Of a stretch of 64,000 bases of DNA, positions 55,711-64,000 are shown piece by piece. The notes beneath the pieces were generated by a model. The model worked only from the letters and a program-made list of their open reading frames with translations. It ran no database searches and was not told the DNA's origin. The position numbers were made by a program, and so were the translations under genes. Origin of the DNA: CBDFLT01 sp965249225 (lineage in GTDB: Bacteria; Chloroflexota; Dehalococcoidia; Lucifugimonadales; G963668185); assembly GCA_965249225.1 (NCBI GenBank), contig CBDFLT010000008.1, positions 1-64,000 on the forward strand, written 5' to 3'. Position 1 is the first letter of the stretch. Each line of letters starts with the position of its first letter.

Positions 55711-57210
55711 ATGTACAAGGTGGGTATTTACCTCCGTGTTCGCAAGGCTTGTTTCGTCGAAGGGATGAGCGTCCGAGAGGCGGCCCGAGTGTTCGGGCTA
55801 CACCGGGACACGGTGCGCAAGATGCTCAAGTACTCGGTACCTCCAGGGTATCAACGAGACCGACCGCCTCGTCGACCGAAGCTGGACCCATACAAGGGAG
55901 TGATCGACCAGATCCTGGAGCAGGACCTGACCTCACCGAAGAAGCAGCGTCACACCGCCAAGCGTATCTATGAGCGGTTGAGGGACGAGCACGGGTTTCC
56001 GGGCAAGTACACAATCGTCAAGGACTACGTCCGGGAACGCCGTCGTCGGACCCGAGAGATGTTCGTACCACTGTCCCATTCCCCGGGACATGCCCAGTGT
56101 GACTTTGGCGAAGCTCGAGTGATCATCGGCGGAGTGGAACGCAAAGCCCACTACTTCGCCCTGGACCTCCCTCACAGCGACGGGTGCTATGTGAAGGCGT
56201 ATCCCGCCGAGACGACGGAGTCATTCTGCGACGGACACGTCTCCGCCTTCGCGTTCCTGGGCGGAGTGCCTCAGAGCATCCTCTACGACAACACCACGCT
56301 CGCGGTAGCCAGAATCCTGGGAGATGGTCGCCGGCAGCGGACCAGGGTGTTCTCCGAGCTTCAGTCCCACTACCTGTTCGAGGACCGGTTTGGCCGTCCA
56401 GGCAAAGGGAACGATAAGGGCAAAGTAGAAGGTCTGGTCGGCTATGTCCGCCGGAACTTCCTGGTGCCCATTCCATCGTTCGAGAGCTTCGATGCCCTCA
56501 ATGCTCATCTGGAGCAACACTGCCTCAGACGGTTCGAAGATCGACTCCGCGGCCACAACGAGACGATAGGAGAACGGCTGGAGCGGGACCTGGAGAAGTT
56601 GCTGCCTCTGCCGGCCGTACCGTACGACGCCAGCGACAAGCACGCGACGAGGGTCAGTTCTCTGTCCCTGGTCAGATACCGGACCAATGACTATTCGGTC
56701 CCGGTGGCCTACGGTCATCGGGACGTTCTGGTCCGCGGATATGTACATGAGGTTGTGATCAGCTGTGGCGCTGAAGTCATCGCCCGCCATCGGCGGTCCT
56801 ACGATCGAGACGACTTCGTCTTCGACCCTCTCCATTACCTGCCGCTCCTTGAGAAGAAGACGAGGGCATTGGATCAGGCGGCGCCGCTGGTTGGATGGGA
56901 GTTGCCCGAGGAGTTCGGAGTGTTGCGGCGGTTGCTGGAGTCTCGGATGGGCAAGCGAGGAAAGAGGGAGTTCGTGCAGGTGCTCAGACTGATGGAGAAC
57001 TTCCAGCCGGAAGAAGTCCACGACGCCGTACGAGACGCCATTCGACTCGGGGCTGTGAGCTTCGATGCTGTCAAGCACCTGGTGCTGTGCAGGATCGAGG
57101 GTCGACCGCCTAGACTCGACATGGAGTTGTACCCGTATCTGCCCAGTACCAACGTTGCAACAACCTCGACCAGGGACTACATGGCTCTCCTGGCGGGGAG
57201 CCGGTCATGA
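55711..57210 (+). CDS. istA: IS21 transposase IstA
   Basis: 499 residues from ATG 55711 (the frame is open from 55702). The N-terminal HTH is VREAARVFGLHRDTVRKML. The rve/DDE core has AQCDFGEARVIIGG (Asp), ILYDNTTLAV (Asp) and KGKVEGLVGY (Glu), with a C-terminal basic domain (SLVRYRTNDYSVPVAYG). Its stop overlaps the istB ATG by 4 bases, as in other IS21 elements. Confidence 0.93.
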   Translation: MYKVGIYLRVRKACFVEGMSVREAARVFGLHRDTVRKMLKYSVPPGYQRDRPPRRPKLDPYKGVIDQILEQDLTSPKKQRHTAKRIYERLRDEHGFPGKYTIVKDYVRERRRRTREMFVPLSHSPGHAQCDFGEARVIIGGVERKAHYFALDLPHSDGCYVKAYPAETTESFCDGHVSAFAFLGGVPQSILYDNTTLAVARILGDGRRQRTRVFSELQSHYLFEDRFGRPGKGNDKGKVEGLVGYVRRNFLVPIPSFESFDALNAHLEQHCLRRFEDRLRGHNETIGERLERDLEKLLPLPAVPYDASDKHATRVSSLSLVRYRTNDYSVPVAYGHRDVLVRGYVHEVVISCGAEVIARHRRSYDRDDFVFDPLHYLPLLEKKTRALDQAAPLVGWELPEEFGVLRRLLESRMGKRGKREFVQVLRLMENFQPEEVHDAVRDAIRLGAVSFDAVKHLVLCRIEGRPPRLDMELYPYLPSTNVATTSTRDYMALLAGSRS

Positions 57211-57974
57211 CCAACAAGTCCACGATGTTGCTCGAACACAACCTCAAGCAACTCAAGCTCCCCACGTTCCTGAGGGAGTACGACAAGCTGGCATCCCAGT
57301 GTGCCAGTGAGGGAGCTGACCATCCGGACTACCTGCTGCGACTATCGGAGTTGGAGCTGATCGACCGTCACCATCGCATGGTGGAACGTCGGATCAAAGC
57401 AGCCCGCTTTCCGACGACCAAGAGCCTCGACACCTTCGACTTCCTGTCTATGCCGTCCCTGAACAAGGCTCTGGTTCTGGAGCTGGCACGATGCGAGTAC
57501 ATCGAGCGCCCCCACAACGTCATCGCTCTCGGCAACAGTGGCACCGGCAAGACCCATATCGCCCTCGGTCTCGGTCTGGCTGCGTGTCAGAGGGGACTGT
57601 CCGTGGGCTTCACCACCGCCGCTGCTCTGGTTCACGAGCTGATCGAGGCCAGGGACGAACGGCGTCTGCTCAACCTGCAGAGAAGGCTCGCACGACTCAA
57701 GCTGCTGATCATCGACGAACTGGGCTTCGTGCCCTTGTCCAAGACTGGCGCCGAGCTGCTCTTCGAGGTGTTCAGCCAGCGTTACGAGCGTGGATCGGTC
57801 CTGGTGACCTCCAACCTGCCCTTCGTCGAGTGGACCGAGGTGTTCGGCTCTGAACGGCTGACCGGAGCTCTCCTCGACCGCCTCACCCACCATGTCGACA
57901 TCCTGGAGATGAACGGGGACAGCTACCGACTCAAGCACAGCAAGAAGACTTCTGGCCGCCAGCTATCTGACTGA
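57207..57974 (+). CDS. istB: IS21 helper ATPase IstB
   Basis: 255 residues, DnaC-like AAA+ protein. Walker A is LGNSGTGKTHIALGLGLAAC, Walker B is LLIIDELGFVPLS, and sensor region is VLVTSNLPFVEWTEVF. IstB assembles target DNA for IstA. Intact, translationally coupled to istA. Confidence 0.95.
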   Translation: MTNKSTMLLEHNLKQLKLPTFLREYDKLASQCASEGADHPDYLLRLSELELIDRHHRMVERRIKAARFPTTKSLDTFDFLSMPSLNKALVLELARCEYIERPHNVIALGNSGTGKTHIALGLGLAACQRGLSVGFTTAAALVHELIEARDERRLLNLQRRLARLKLLIIDELGFVPLSKTGAELLFEVFSQRYERGSVLVTSNLPFVEWTEVFGSERLTGALLDRLTHHVDILEMNGDSYRLKHSKKTSGRQLSD

Positions 57975-58076
57975 GCCTGATCTCCAACGCCCCACGAACC
58001 TTGATGCCCATTCTACGGCGTTCAGTGGTACAGTTTTGCTCCGCCCCGCTGGTACGTTTTCACACCGCCCTTGACA

Positions 58077-58680
58077 GCCTTCAGATTGACAAGGTGAACC
58101 AGGTGTGGGCGACGGATATCACCTACATCCCGATGGCCCGTGGATTCATGTACCTGGTGTGCGTGATGGACTGGCACAGTCGGTACGTGCTCTCGTGGAG
58201 GCTGTCCAACACCCTGGAAGCCGATTTCTGTGTGGACGCATTGGAGGAGGCACTGAGCCACGAGGTGCCCAGGATATTCAACACGGACCAAGGCAGCCAA
58301 TTCACGTCCGAGGCGTTCACATCGGTGCTGTTGAACCGTGGTGTCCAGATCAGCATGGACTCAGCGGGCAGCTACATGGACAACGTGTTCGTGGAACGGT
58401 TGTGGAGGAGCGTGAAGTACGAGGAGGTGTACCTGAAGGCGTACGACAGCGTTGCACAGGCCAGAGCAGGGATCGGAGCCTATCTGAGTTTCTACAACAG
58501 CGAGCGGCCTCACCAGGCCCTCGACTACACAACTCCGGCCCAGGTGTTCGAGGAAGCAAGGAACCAGGTCCGCCGGCCTGAGGTGAGCGTCACCCTGGAA
58601 CTGGTGCCCGCCTGACAATGGATTGGAGTGCCAGACTGTAGCTTAACAAGCCCCGATTCCTGTCCAAAGGATTGGGTCCA
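58077..58680 (+). pseudogene. IS3-family element remnant with truncated transposase
   Basis: The reading frame starts directly at the IS21 right end with IDKVNQVWATDITYIPMARG and ends at 58615. The DDE residues are in ATDITYIPM, IFNTDQGSQFTS and FVERLWRSVKYEE, but the N-terminal 100 or more residues (orfA and HTH_21) are missing. Downstream, CTGTCCAAAGGATTGGGTCCA (58660-58680) looks like the right inverted repeat of this IS type. Different from the IS3 at 51524. Confidence 0.85.
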
Positions 58681-58719
58681 CCTCAACCACCTATTGCCAG
58701 TAGCTAGAGGTCGCTTACT

Positions 58720-59955
58720 TCAGCAGGGCGCGGTCAATTTCACTCTTTCCTCTATGGGCGGTACCAAGCCAGGCATGAAGTCGGGCACGGTCGCTTCAAC
58801 AACATTTGAGTAGCCAGTGCTACCTTCATTGGTGCACGCAAAAAGTCGGTAATAGTAGTGGTGGCCGGGAGGCAGCTTAGAATCCCAGACTCTTGCATAC
58901 TTGAGAGGGTCATCTTCAGGTAGCAGCTCGCTAGGCGTTCTGATTGTTACTACTTCCCACGGCCCGTCTGCATCGGTAGAGCGCTCCACAATCCAATGAG
59001 AAACCTCTATGTCAATACCTTCCCACCATAGAGCAATACCGTTGTTGTCCCCATGGCTATTATTAGCTACCAACTCGACTCCAAGAGACGTAGCCTGGTC
59101 TCTGGGTATGGGGGTAACTGATTCCATAGCTGCATCTTCCGGTTCGTTACCTGCTGAGTAAGCCAATGTCCCTTCTTCGACAAGCTCTTCACACGTATCT
59201 GGGTTGGAGGCCAACGTCCTTTGAATTTTGGGTGGATCGTTGGGACCCCTAAACATCCTGTATGTGTAAACACACACGCCGTCCAAACGAGTCCCCTGAA
59301 TGATCTTACGAACACCATTGATGAGGGGAGCGTGATCCCAATCGTGTCTGATAACACCCGGCCCTTCCAGCGTTACATCATCAAGGCCCTTAGTGGAGCC
59401 TGACTGGCCGAGACTGCGAATGCTCCTGAAGATAGCAGAGGCGACCTGCTGTTGCGCTGGAGCCAGGTCTTCCCCCCACATAGTCAGCTTCGGTCCGCCC
59501 AAGTGCTTGAAGTACACTCCGGTGATGCCACCTGATTCGCCGGTGGGGGTAACCAGCTTCGCTTCAACGCCACCTATGGTGTCGTAGAACACAGAATAAG
59601 GGGCCTCCGGGTCGTTCCCATAGTTCAGCGGAGGTGAGTAGGCGCCATAGTCAAAAGTGAGCCTTACGCCGTCCCCTACTACTTCGCCGACGTATGAGTC
59701 AATGCCCTGGAGTTCATTCAGCTTCCATCCAGGAGGTAAGCGTAGGGAGAAGCCCGGTACGCCTTCCCAGGCTGGAACTTCTAGTAACCTCCAGTCCGGC
59801 GACCGTTCCGCATCGATTGCCGATAGGGCACCCCCCTGCAACTCAGGGCCTGCGCTCTCGGTACCTTCCGGCGTGGGAGATGGCGTTGCCGTGGAGCAGG
59901 CGGCGATGAGGATCAGGACGACGCCCAGCGCTCCGATGAGGGCGGCGCATCTCAC
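58720..59955 (-). CDS. Lipoprotein with C-terminal Fn3-like domain, function unknown
   Basis: 411 residues. Signal peptide with lipobox GVVLILIAAC (Cys about 20), then a Thr/Pro-rich spacer. The middle (60-170; VPGFSLRLPPGWKLNELQGI...) is like periplasmic lipid-binding or PsbP-type domains by eye only. The last 130 residues contain HWIVERSTDADGPWEVV...YYYRLFACTNEGSTGYSNVVEATVP, an Fn3-type pattern. ATG at 59955 overlaps the upstream gene stop (ATGA), so it is translationally coupled. Surface attachment is likely; partner and role unknown. Confidence 0.7.
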   Translation of the reverse strand: MRCAALIGALGVVLILIAACSTATPSPTPEGTESAGPELQGGALSAIDAERSPDWRLLEVPAWEGVPGFSLRLPPGWKLNELQGIDSYVGEVVGDGVRLTFDYGAYSPPLNYGNDPEAPYSVFYDTIGGVEAKLVTPTGESGGITGVYFKHLGGPKLTMWGEDLAPAQQQVASAIFRSIRSLGQSGSTKGLDDVTLEGPGVIRHDWDHAPLINGVRKIIQGTRLDGVCVYTYRMFRGPNDPPKIQRTLASNPDTCEELVEEGTLAYSAGNEPEDAAMESVTPIPRDQATSLGVELVANNSHGDNNGIALWWEGIDIEVSHWIVERSTDADGPWEVVTIRTPSELLPEDDPLKYARVWDSKLPPGHHYYYRLFACTNEGSTGYSNVVEATVPDFMPGLVPPIEERVKLTAPC

Positions 59956-61556
59956 TTGAGCACTTCCAGCGCGTGGGCCGTCGTAATAAGCACGCCAGCC
60001 GGCCCTGCGTTAGGCCGTCCAACATTTAAAACACCCCGCATAAGATAGGTGCCAGGAGGAACGGGCTCTCCTCGGTTGTCCACTTGCTCCCACTCGCCAA
60101 CGAACTCCAGCTCCTCACCCGGTTCCAGAGTTTTGCTATCCAGCGGTTGATTGGTAATCTTGGCGCACTTCCAATGCCATACCTGCTCTCCGCCAGGCGT
60201 CGAGACCTCGAAGTCAAGGGGAGGTCTGCCACCGAGTACTAAGCGCACCGGCTCATCACTGACGTTCCGCAATATCAGCTTAATCTCCACCGTCTCTCCG
60301 TAAGAGGCTTGGGGCGCCACCTCAAGCGAGTAGTCGACGGCCCTGAGGAACGCCTCGTCTGGAGGCTCCCCGAGGTCAAGAGGCCATGAGTGAATCCCCT
60401 CACATCCAACCTCGATGACAAAGGCTCCCCGTGGGGCATCCAGTGTCGCCAGGGCAGCCTCCCACTCCTCCCGAACCCCGCGCACTGGGTACACCCCCAT
60501 TTCAATGCGGTTCCTAGCTTCGTTTAGGTCGGTCCACGCAAGGCCGGGGACCTTCTTGACATCTACTAGGCGCTCATACCACCTAGCCAGATCGGCCTCG
60601 CTGTACTCCGCCTCTGCCGGCGTGGTTGATGGGGCCGTGGCAGTCGATCTTGCGACGGTGGTTGACACAGACAAGCCCCCCACCTCTTCAGTGCCCTCAA
60701 AGACCCGCATGGAAACGATGGCGTAGCCAGTGGGGGCCGTCTTCGGGAACTCCCCGTCCCAACGGAAGGCGCCATGGTCCAGTGGCGCCTCGCCAAGAGG
60801 CAGCATACTTTGATCTATGAACTCAATGCTCAGCTCGACTCTATCGCCTTCGTGATAGCCTGCCCCGGAGATTGAAAGCGGTTCACCCAGGCGTATCTGG
60901 TCGGGCACACCGTAGTGTTCGACACTGGGCATGTATTCTTCGACGCGCTCGAACCACTCCGTCAGCGCCGTCGACACGACCGCCCCGTTGCGGTGGAGCA
61001 GCTCCCAATGGTCCGGCACACCCAGGCAGTTGGTAACTCGTCCTTCTGGTATGACATCGCATCCTATCACTTGCCGGACAGACCAGATCGTCTCGTCCCG
61101 AAACGCGATGTTAATTGCCATGCTGTAGTCCGAAAGCCAGGTTCTTCCATCAAATGTCTCAACTTCTACCTCATCCCTTCCCCATCCCCTTTTTATTGTC
61201 ACTATTTCGCGCTTCGAGGCTCCGGTGCTTGCCTTGAGGTCCACAGGAGTGCCCATCACTATAGAGTTGAGCAACTCTTCGATTATCGGTACATCGGAGT
61301 CGAGGTCTCCCCATAGAGGGTCGTAGTCCCCCGTCAACAGAATTGGGGGTTGGCGCCCACGTGACGCGTAGACGACATCTACGTCCGTAGCCTCGACAAG
61401 CGGCCCGGGCAACGTGGGCTCGACCATGGCATTAGGCTCAGCGTCTTCGCAAGCGACTGCGACCACCACCAAGAGAACCAACAGTCCCCCAATGATAGTC
61501 CGGGTCGTGACCCCGAGCCTCCGTCCTAATCCTAATTCCCTGCCGTGGAACCTCAT
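59952..61556 (-). CDS. Lipoprotein with BsuPI-like domain
   Basis: 534 residues from ATG 61556 (MRFHGRELGLGRRLGVTTRT). Hydrophobic segment LLVLLVVVAVAC with a lipobox Cys. The C-terminal 110 residues (SYGETVEIKLILRNVSDEPVRLVLGG ... EPGEELEFVGEWEQVDNRGEPVPPGTYLMRG) match the BsuPI-type intracellular-proteinase-inhibitor fold, here exported. The middle has a DxSx-type beta-sandwich (IRLGEPLSISGAGYHEGDRVELS). Role unknown. The longer frame to 61586 has no clear ribosome-binding site. Stop overlaps the downstream start by 4 bases. Confidence 0.72.
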   Translation of the reverse strand: MRFHGRELGLGRRLGVTTRTIIGGLLVLLVVVAVACEDAEPNAMVEPTLPGPLVEATDVDVVYASRGRQPPILLTGDYDPLWGDLDSDVPIIEELLNSIVMGTPVDLKASTGASKREIVTIKRGWGRDEVEVETFDGRTWLSDYSMAINIAFRDETIWSVRQVIGCDVIPEGRVTNCLGVPDHWELLHRNGAVVSTALTEWFERVEEYMPSVEHYGVPDQIRLGEPLSISGAGYHEGDRVELSIEFIDQSMLPLGEAPLDHGAFRWDGEFPKTAPTGYAIVSMRVFEGTEEVGGLSVSTTVARSTATAPSTTPAEAEYSEADLARWYERLVDVKKVPGLAWTDLNEARNRIEMGVYPVRGVREEWEAALATLDAPRGAFVIEVGCEGIHSWPLDLGEPPDEAFLRAVDYSLEVAPQASYGETVEIKLILRNVSDEPVRLVLGGRPPLDFEVSTPGGEQVWHWKCAKITNQPLDSKTLEPGEELEFVGEWEQVDNRGEPVPPGTYLMRGVLNVGRPNAGPAGVLITTAHALEVLK

Positions 61557-61971
61557 CGCATAGACCGTCCCTCTGTCCTGCCGCACAGCTCACCCATTGC
61601 GTGGAAGTGAGCCTATAGTGAATAGGACGTATCGGCTCAAGCAAAAGTTCCCTGATAACAACGAAGCCCCTGCGATGCCAGCGAACCAGGATTGTTCGCG
61701 TGAGCCCATACTTGATAGTACGTTTCAAACCAAGAAAGCGTTCCCTTACGGAACCGATCCGGCGGGGTCGGCGCAGGTGGTGACCGGACTTATCTGGCAA
61801 CCTTCTTGCGGGCCTGAGCATACACATCGGTCCTTCCGGCTTGACGGGATTCGCTGCCTCGCAGAGCGCGTGACCTACACCACAGCACCTCCTCTTGAAC
61901 ACCCAGATTCCTGCGATCAGGAATAACGCGGAAGGCGGGACCATTGCGAGAAGCCACAGCAACACTGTCAT
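61438..61971 (-). CDS. Possible small membrane protein, C-terminal half doubtful
   Basis: ATG 61971 begins just three bases past the stop of the membrane protein upstream. The first 30 residues (MTVLLWLLAMVPPSALFLIAG) form a hydrophobic helix, then CGVGHALCEAANPVKPEGP. After about residue 60 the sequence turns Arg-rich and non-conserved and overlaps the next gene by 119 bases, so the real protein may end earlier through a lost stop or a frame error. Coupling to its neighbour is plausible. Confidence 0.35.
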   Translation of the reverse strand: MTVLLWLLAMVPPSALFLIAGIWVFKRRCCGVGHALCEAANPVKPEGPMCMLRPARRLPDKSGHHLRRPRRIGSVRERFLGLKRTIKYGLTRTILVRWHRRGFVVIRELLLEPIRPIHYRLTSTQWVSCAAGQRDGLCDEVPRQGIRIRTEARGHDPDYHWGTVGSLGGGRSRLRRR

Positions 61972-61974
61972 CGA

Positions 61975-62742
61975 CTATGAATCACCCAACACGTATCTTT
62001 CGCCATCCTGTCTCCATTTGAGAATGTTCCATATCGCAAGCCCTACAAGGACCAGCGCGACCGGGCCATACCAGTGCGCAGTTGTCAGGAATACCGGCGG
62101 GGCAAGGGATGCCCCCAGGTACAGCAAGGACAGTCCCAGCCCCAGAAAACCCCAACGCCCTCTGCTGCGATCGCTCCAGATGATCGCAGACCCCGCAGCG
62201 ACCCCTATCAATCCAATCGGCGCCAGGACGGCTGACCAGTACGGGGCGTGTGGTGGAGGCGATGAACCAAGCGGTATGGCGATGAAGAGCGCACTTAGGG
62301 CTATCGAGCAGCAAGCAGCTGCCAACGACGCAATGGCAAGGTGGCTCACGGGCATCCTGTGGCCTCGTAACCGGCGGAGGTACTGCCTCGCTATCCAGCT
62401 CACACAGAATGCCACAGATGCCCCTCCACCATAGATGACTGTGAGGGCGAAGACGAACGCGACGGGGTGGGAATCTAGAGAGAGGTTCCCATAGATGGCC
62501 ATCGCGATGGAGAGGCTCGCCAGTACGCCGACCGGGAAGAACCAGGCATGCTTTAGCTCTGGCGATAGCCAACCTGCAACGAAGGGGGACGACACTGCTA
62601 GCGGGATTGCCGTGGCAAGGATGAGAAGCCAGGTGCTCGTGGAGCTACCAAGCTCCGTGAAGCCCAATGCGACACCCGTGCCTGTGATAGCGGCCAGTCC
62701 AGCCGTCACCACGGGGTGGCCTTTGGGGAGAGCAATCGTCAC
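61975..62742 (-). CDS. Integral membrane protein, function unknown
   Basis: 255 residues with about seven hydrophobic segments (for example LLILATAIPLAVSSPFVAGW, AFVFALTVIYGGGASVAFCV, LAIASLAAACCSIALSALFI, YWSAVLAPIGLIGVAAGSAI and a C-terminal VALVLVGLAIWNIL). No recognisable family or catalytic motif. Start ATG 62742, 10 bases after the SRAP gene stop, same strand; probably in the same transcript. Confidence 0.65.
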   Translation of the reverse strand: MTIALPKGHPVVTAGLAAITGTGVALGFTELGSSTSTWLLILATAIPLAVSSPFVAGWLSPELKHAWFFPVGVLASLSIAMAIYGNLSLDSHPVAFVFALTVIYGGGASVAFCVSWIARQYLRRLRGHRMPVSHLAIASLAAACCSIALSALFIAIPLGSSPPPHAPYWSAVLAPIGLIGVAAGSAIIWSDRSRGRWGFLGLGLSLLYLGASLAPPVFLTTAHWYGPVALVLVGLAIWNILKWRQDGERYVLGDS

Positions 62743-62752
62743 GGCGTCTCCC

Positions 62753-63460
62753 TCATAATGGCAACCTCAGAGCAGGGCCGTCGCACGGCCTGACCTGCCC
62801 TAGAGGAACGACCATTTCCGGTCCGTCGTTGGCGGGGCTGTTGACCAGGGAGGAGACTTCGTATGCCTCCATCTCGTCGGTGATGTAAGGAGTCAGGATT
62901 CCGGCGAGGGCGGCGTAGCCCTGGATGTCATGGTCCAGCCAGAGGGACTCCAGTTCCCTCGGTAGGATGACCGGCATCCGGTCGTGGATGGGGCTAAGCA
63001 ACTCGTTGGCCGACGTGGTGATGATGGCGCAGGATCGGACGACCTCGCCCTTCGGGTCCCGCCATCCATCCCAGAGACCCGCGAAGGCAAAGGGCTCACC
63101 CGACGCCATCACGATCCGCATGGGCCTCCTGCTGGAGCCTTTCCCCTGCCACTCGTAGAACCCGTCGGCGAGGACCAGGCACCGTCGTCTCTGTAACGCA
63201 GTGCGCAAGCTGGACCGCTGGGCCAGGGTCTCGGCGCGAGCGTTTATCATGCGGCTACCCACCGATGCGCTTTTGGCCCAGGAGGGTATCAGTCCCCACC
63301 GCATGTAGGAGCCCCGCCTTCTGCCGCCGTTAGTCACGGAGAGGGCCATCTGGGTAGGGGCTATGTTGTAGCGGGGAACGTGGGTCAGTTCAGAGCCGTC
63401 GAAGTCGAACCGCTCTTGCAGCTCTCCTATGCCCGCTATCAGGCTGTATCTTCCACACAT
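62753..63460 (-). CDS. SOS response-associated peptidase (SRAP/YedK, HMCES) family
   Basis: 235 residues. The catalytic Cys2 (MCGRYSL), the Asn in MINARAETLAQRSS, the Glu in LADGFYEW and the His in PIHDRMPVILP are all present. SRAP proteins covalently cap abasic sites in single-stranded DNA. ATG at 63460; the N-terminal Met must be removed to expose Cys2. Just downstream of an error-prone polymerase gene, which fits a damage-response context. Confidence 0.93.
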   Translation of the reverse strand: MCGRYSLIAGIGELQERFDFDGSELTHVPRYNIAPTQMALSVTNGGRRRGSYMRWGLIPSWAKSASVGSRMINARAETLAQRSSLRTALQRRRCLVLADGFYEWQGKGSSRRPMRIVMASGEPFAFAGLWDGWRDPKGEVVRSCAIITTSANELLSPIHDRMPVILPRELESLWLDHDIQGYAALAGILTPYITDEMEAYEVSSLVNSPANDGPEMVVPLGQVRPCDGPALRLPL

Positions 63461-63621
63461 CTGCGTTCAGTTGGGAACGACGATTGCACGTCCCAATTCC
63501 ACTAAATTAGCGGAGCAGAATCGCCGTTCCATTCCTTTCATTGTTCCTCTCAATTATCCCACTTTGGCGGCATCTCCGCCAAGAATAGACCTCGGTTGCA
63601 CTTCCCCAAATACCTTCACGT

Positions 63622-64000
63622 CTAGTGCCAATCATGGGCAGTTGGCATGGCGACCTTCGCGCCGATGCGCTCCACTTCTGACACGACCACGTTGGTGGCG
63701 CCGTCCCACCGGGAGACCCTTCCCCTGGCAAGGATCACCTGGTTTCCCAGCACCCTGCGGCACCGGGCGAACACCTGCGGCCAGAGGATGAGCTGCACGT
63801 CCCCCGTCTCGTCCTCGATGGTCACGAACACCGCCCCGTCCTGGCCCCTGGGATGCTGACGGGCCACGGGCCATCCCGCCACCAGGACCTTCTCTCCATC
63901 CACCAGCCCCTCCACTGCTGCGGCGGGCAGCACCTCGGCGCTCAGAGTAGGTCGCACGAACTCCATGACATGCCCTCTGGGGTAGATGCCCATGACCCGG
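63622..64000 (-). CDS. Error-prone DNA polymerase III alpha-type subunit, C-terminal part (right edge)
   Basis: About 126 codons of the C-terminus, open to the window edge. The OB-fold segment (GEKVLVAGWPVARQHPRGQD, GAVFVTIEDETGDVQLILWP, VFARCRRVLGNQVILARGRV) and the final AHDWH match the DnaE2/ImuC-type tail. A polymerase of the error-prone PolC/DnaE branch is inferred; a canonical DnaE is less likely because of the tail. 161 bases separate it from the SRAP gene. Confidence 0.72.
   Translation of the reverse strand, partial: RVMGIYPRGHVMEFVRPTLSAEVLPAAAVEGLVDGEKVLVAGWPVARQHPRGQDGAVFVTIEDETGDVQLILWPQVFARCRRVLGNQVILARGRVSRWDGATNVVVSEVERIGAKVAMPTAHDWH

Larger units (their letters stand above)
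55589..58076 (+). mobile_element. IS21-family insertion sequence (complete)
   Basis: 2,488 bases, ends TGT...ACA. The left terminal TGTGAAGGGCGGAGAGATAA and the right terminal (reverse complement TGTCAAGGGCGGTGTGAAAA) form an imperfect inverted repeat of about 27 bases ending GTACCA. A second internal GGTACAGTTTTGCTCCGCCC repeat near the right end matches the multiple transposase sites of IS21. It carries istA and istB. It interrupts the preceding IS1380 and the following IS3 remnant. No target duplication is evident. Confidence 0.88.

Overview
The window is GC-rich bacterial chromosome. No rRNA, tRNA, CRISPR array or replication origin was found. The gene set suggests a Chloroflexota-type bacterium, perhaps Dehalococcoidia/SAR202-like: many SDR oxidoreductases, a MaoC-type FAS-II operon with FabL, lipoproteins but no LPS or outer-membrane genes, an AIR synthase with a GGELAQ loop, and intergenic palindromes of the TTCGAC..GTCGAA and CCCCCCTTT..AAAGGGGGG kinds. 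This placement is inference; no phylogenetic marker was tested.

Layout. 1-717: 3' part of a frameshifted YgfZ/GcvT-like folate-binding gene. 714-5038 (minus): fatty-acid/phospholipid cluster of two MaoC-fold dehydratase subunits, PlsX, FabG and FabL, with a small hypothetical upstream. 5.3-13.6 kb: mixed metabolic and regulatory genes, namely a DUF3179 lipoprotein, a frameshifted HD-GYP/LuxR regulator, a SnoaL-like protein, a formaldehyde-dehydrogenase-like ADH, an ECF sigma factor fused to a bifunctional-nuclease domain, a DUF1761 gene with an amber codon, a YdeI-like protein and a small FHA protein. 13.9-22.3 kb: SbcC-like ATPase and a very large secreted protein with two M23 peptidase domains and about 13 BNR-type repeats. 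22.3-29.1 kb: NAD-binding protein, a two-gene nuclease pair (RusA-like plus a PD-(D/E)XK-like protein), a threonine dehydratase, UvrA and an SDR.

29.4-47.5 kb: rpsU, an ECF sigma factor with a SnoaL tail, an HtrA-like lipoprotein protease, two zinc-knuckle class III nucleotide cyclases plus the stub of a third, inositol monophosphatase, a membrane LuxR regulator, hydroxyacid-oxoacid transhydrogenase, a stand-alone Lrp-type sensor domain, a PhyH dioxygenase, a double GNAT, an SQR-like flavoprotein, PurM, prepilin peptidase, a second FHA protein and a TolB-like lipoprotein. 47.6-51.5 kb: two large histidine kinases. 51.5-58.7 kb: an island of four insertion sequences (complete IS3, IS1380, IS21, and an IS3 remnant). 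It cut a kinase/response-regulator gene in two and removed the 5' end of a hydrolase-LuxR gene. 58.7-64 kb (minus): two coupled lipoproteins, two membrane proteins, a SRAP protein and the C-terminus of an error-prone DNA polymerase III alpha subunit.

Two themes stand out. The first is unusual one-polypeptide regulators: sigma-BFN, HK-REC-HTH, HD-GYP-LuxR, hydrolase-LuxR, membrane-LuxR, sigma-SnoaL and zinc-knuckle cyclases. The second is visible gene decay. Several genes are one base away from intact, three of them at a run of G or C, so sequencing or assembly error must be separated from real pseudogenes before the broken calls are trusted.
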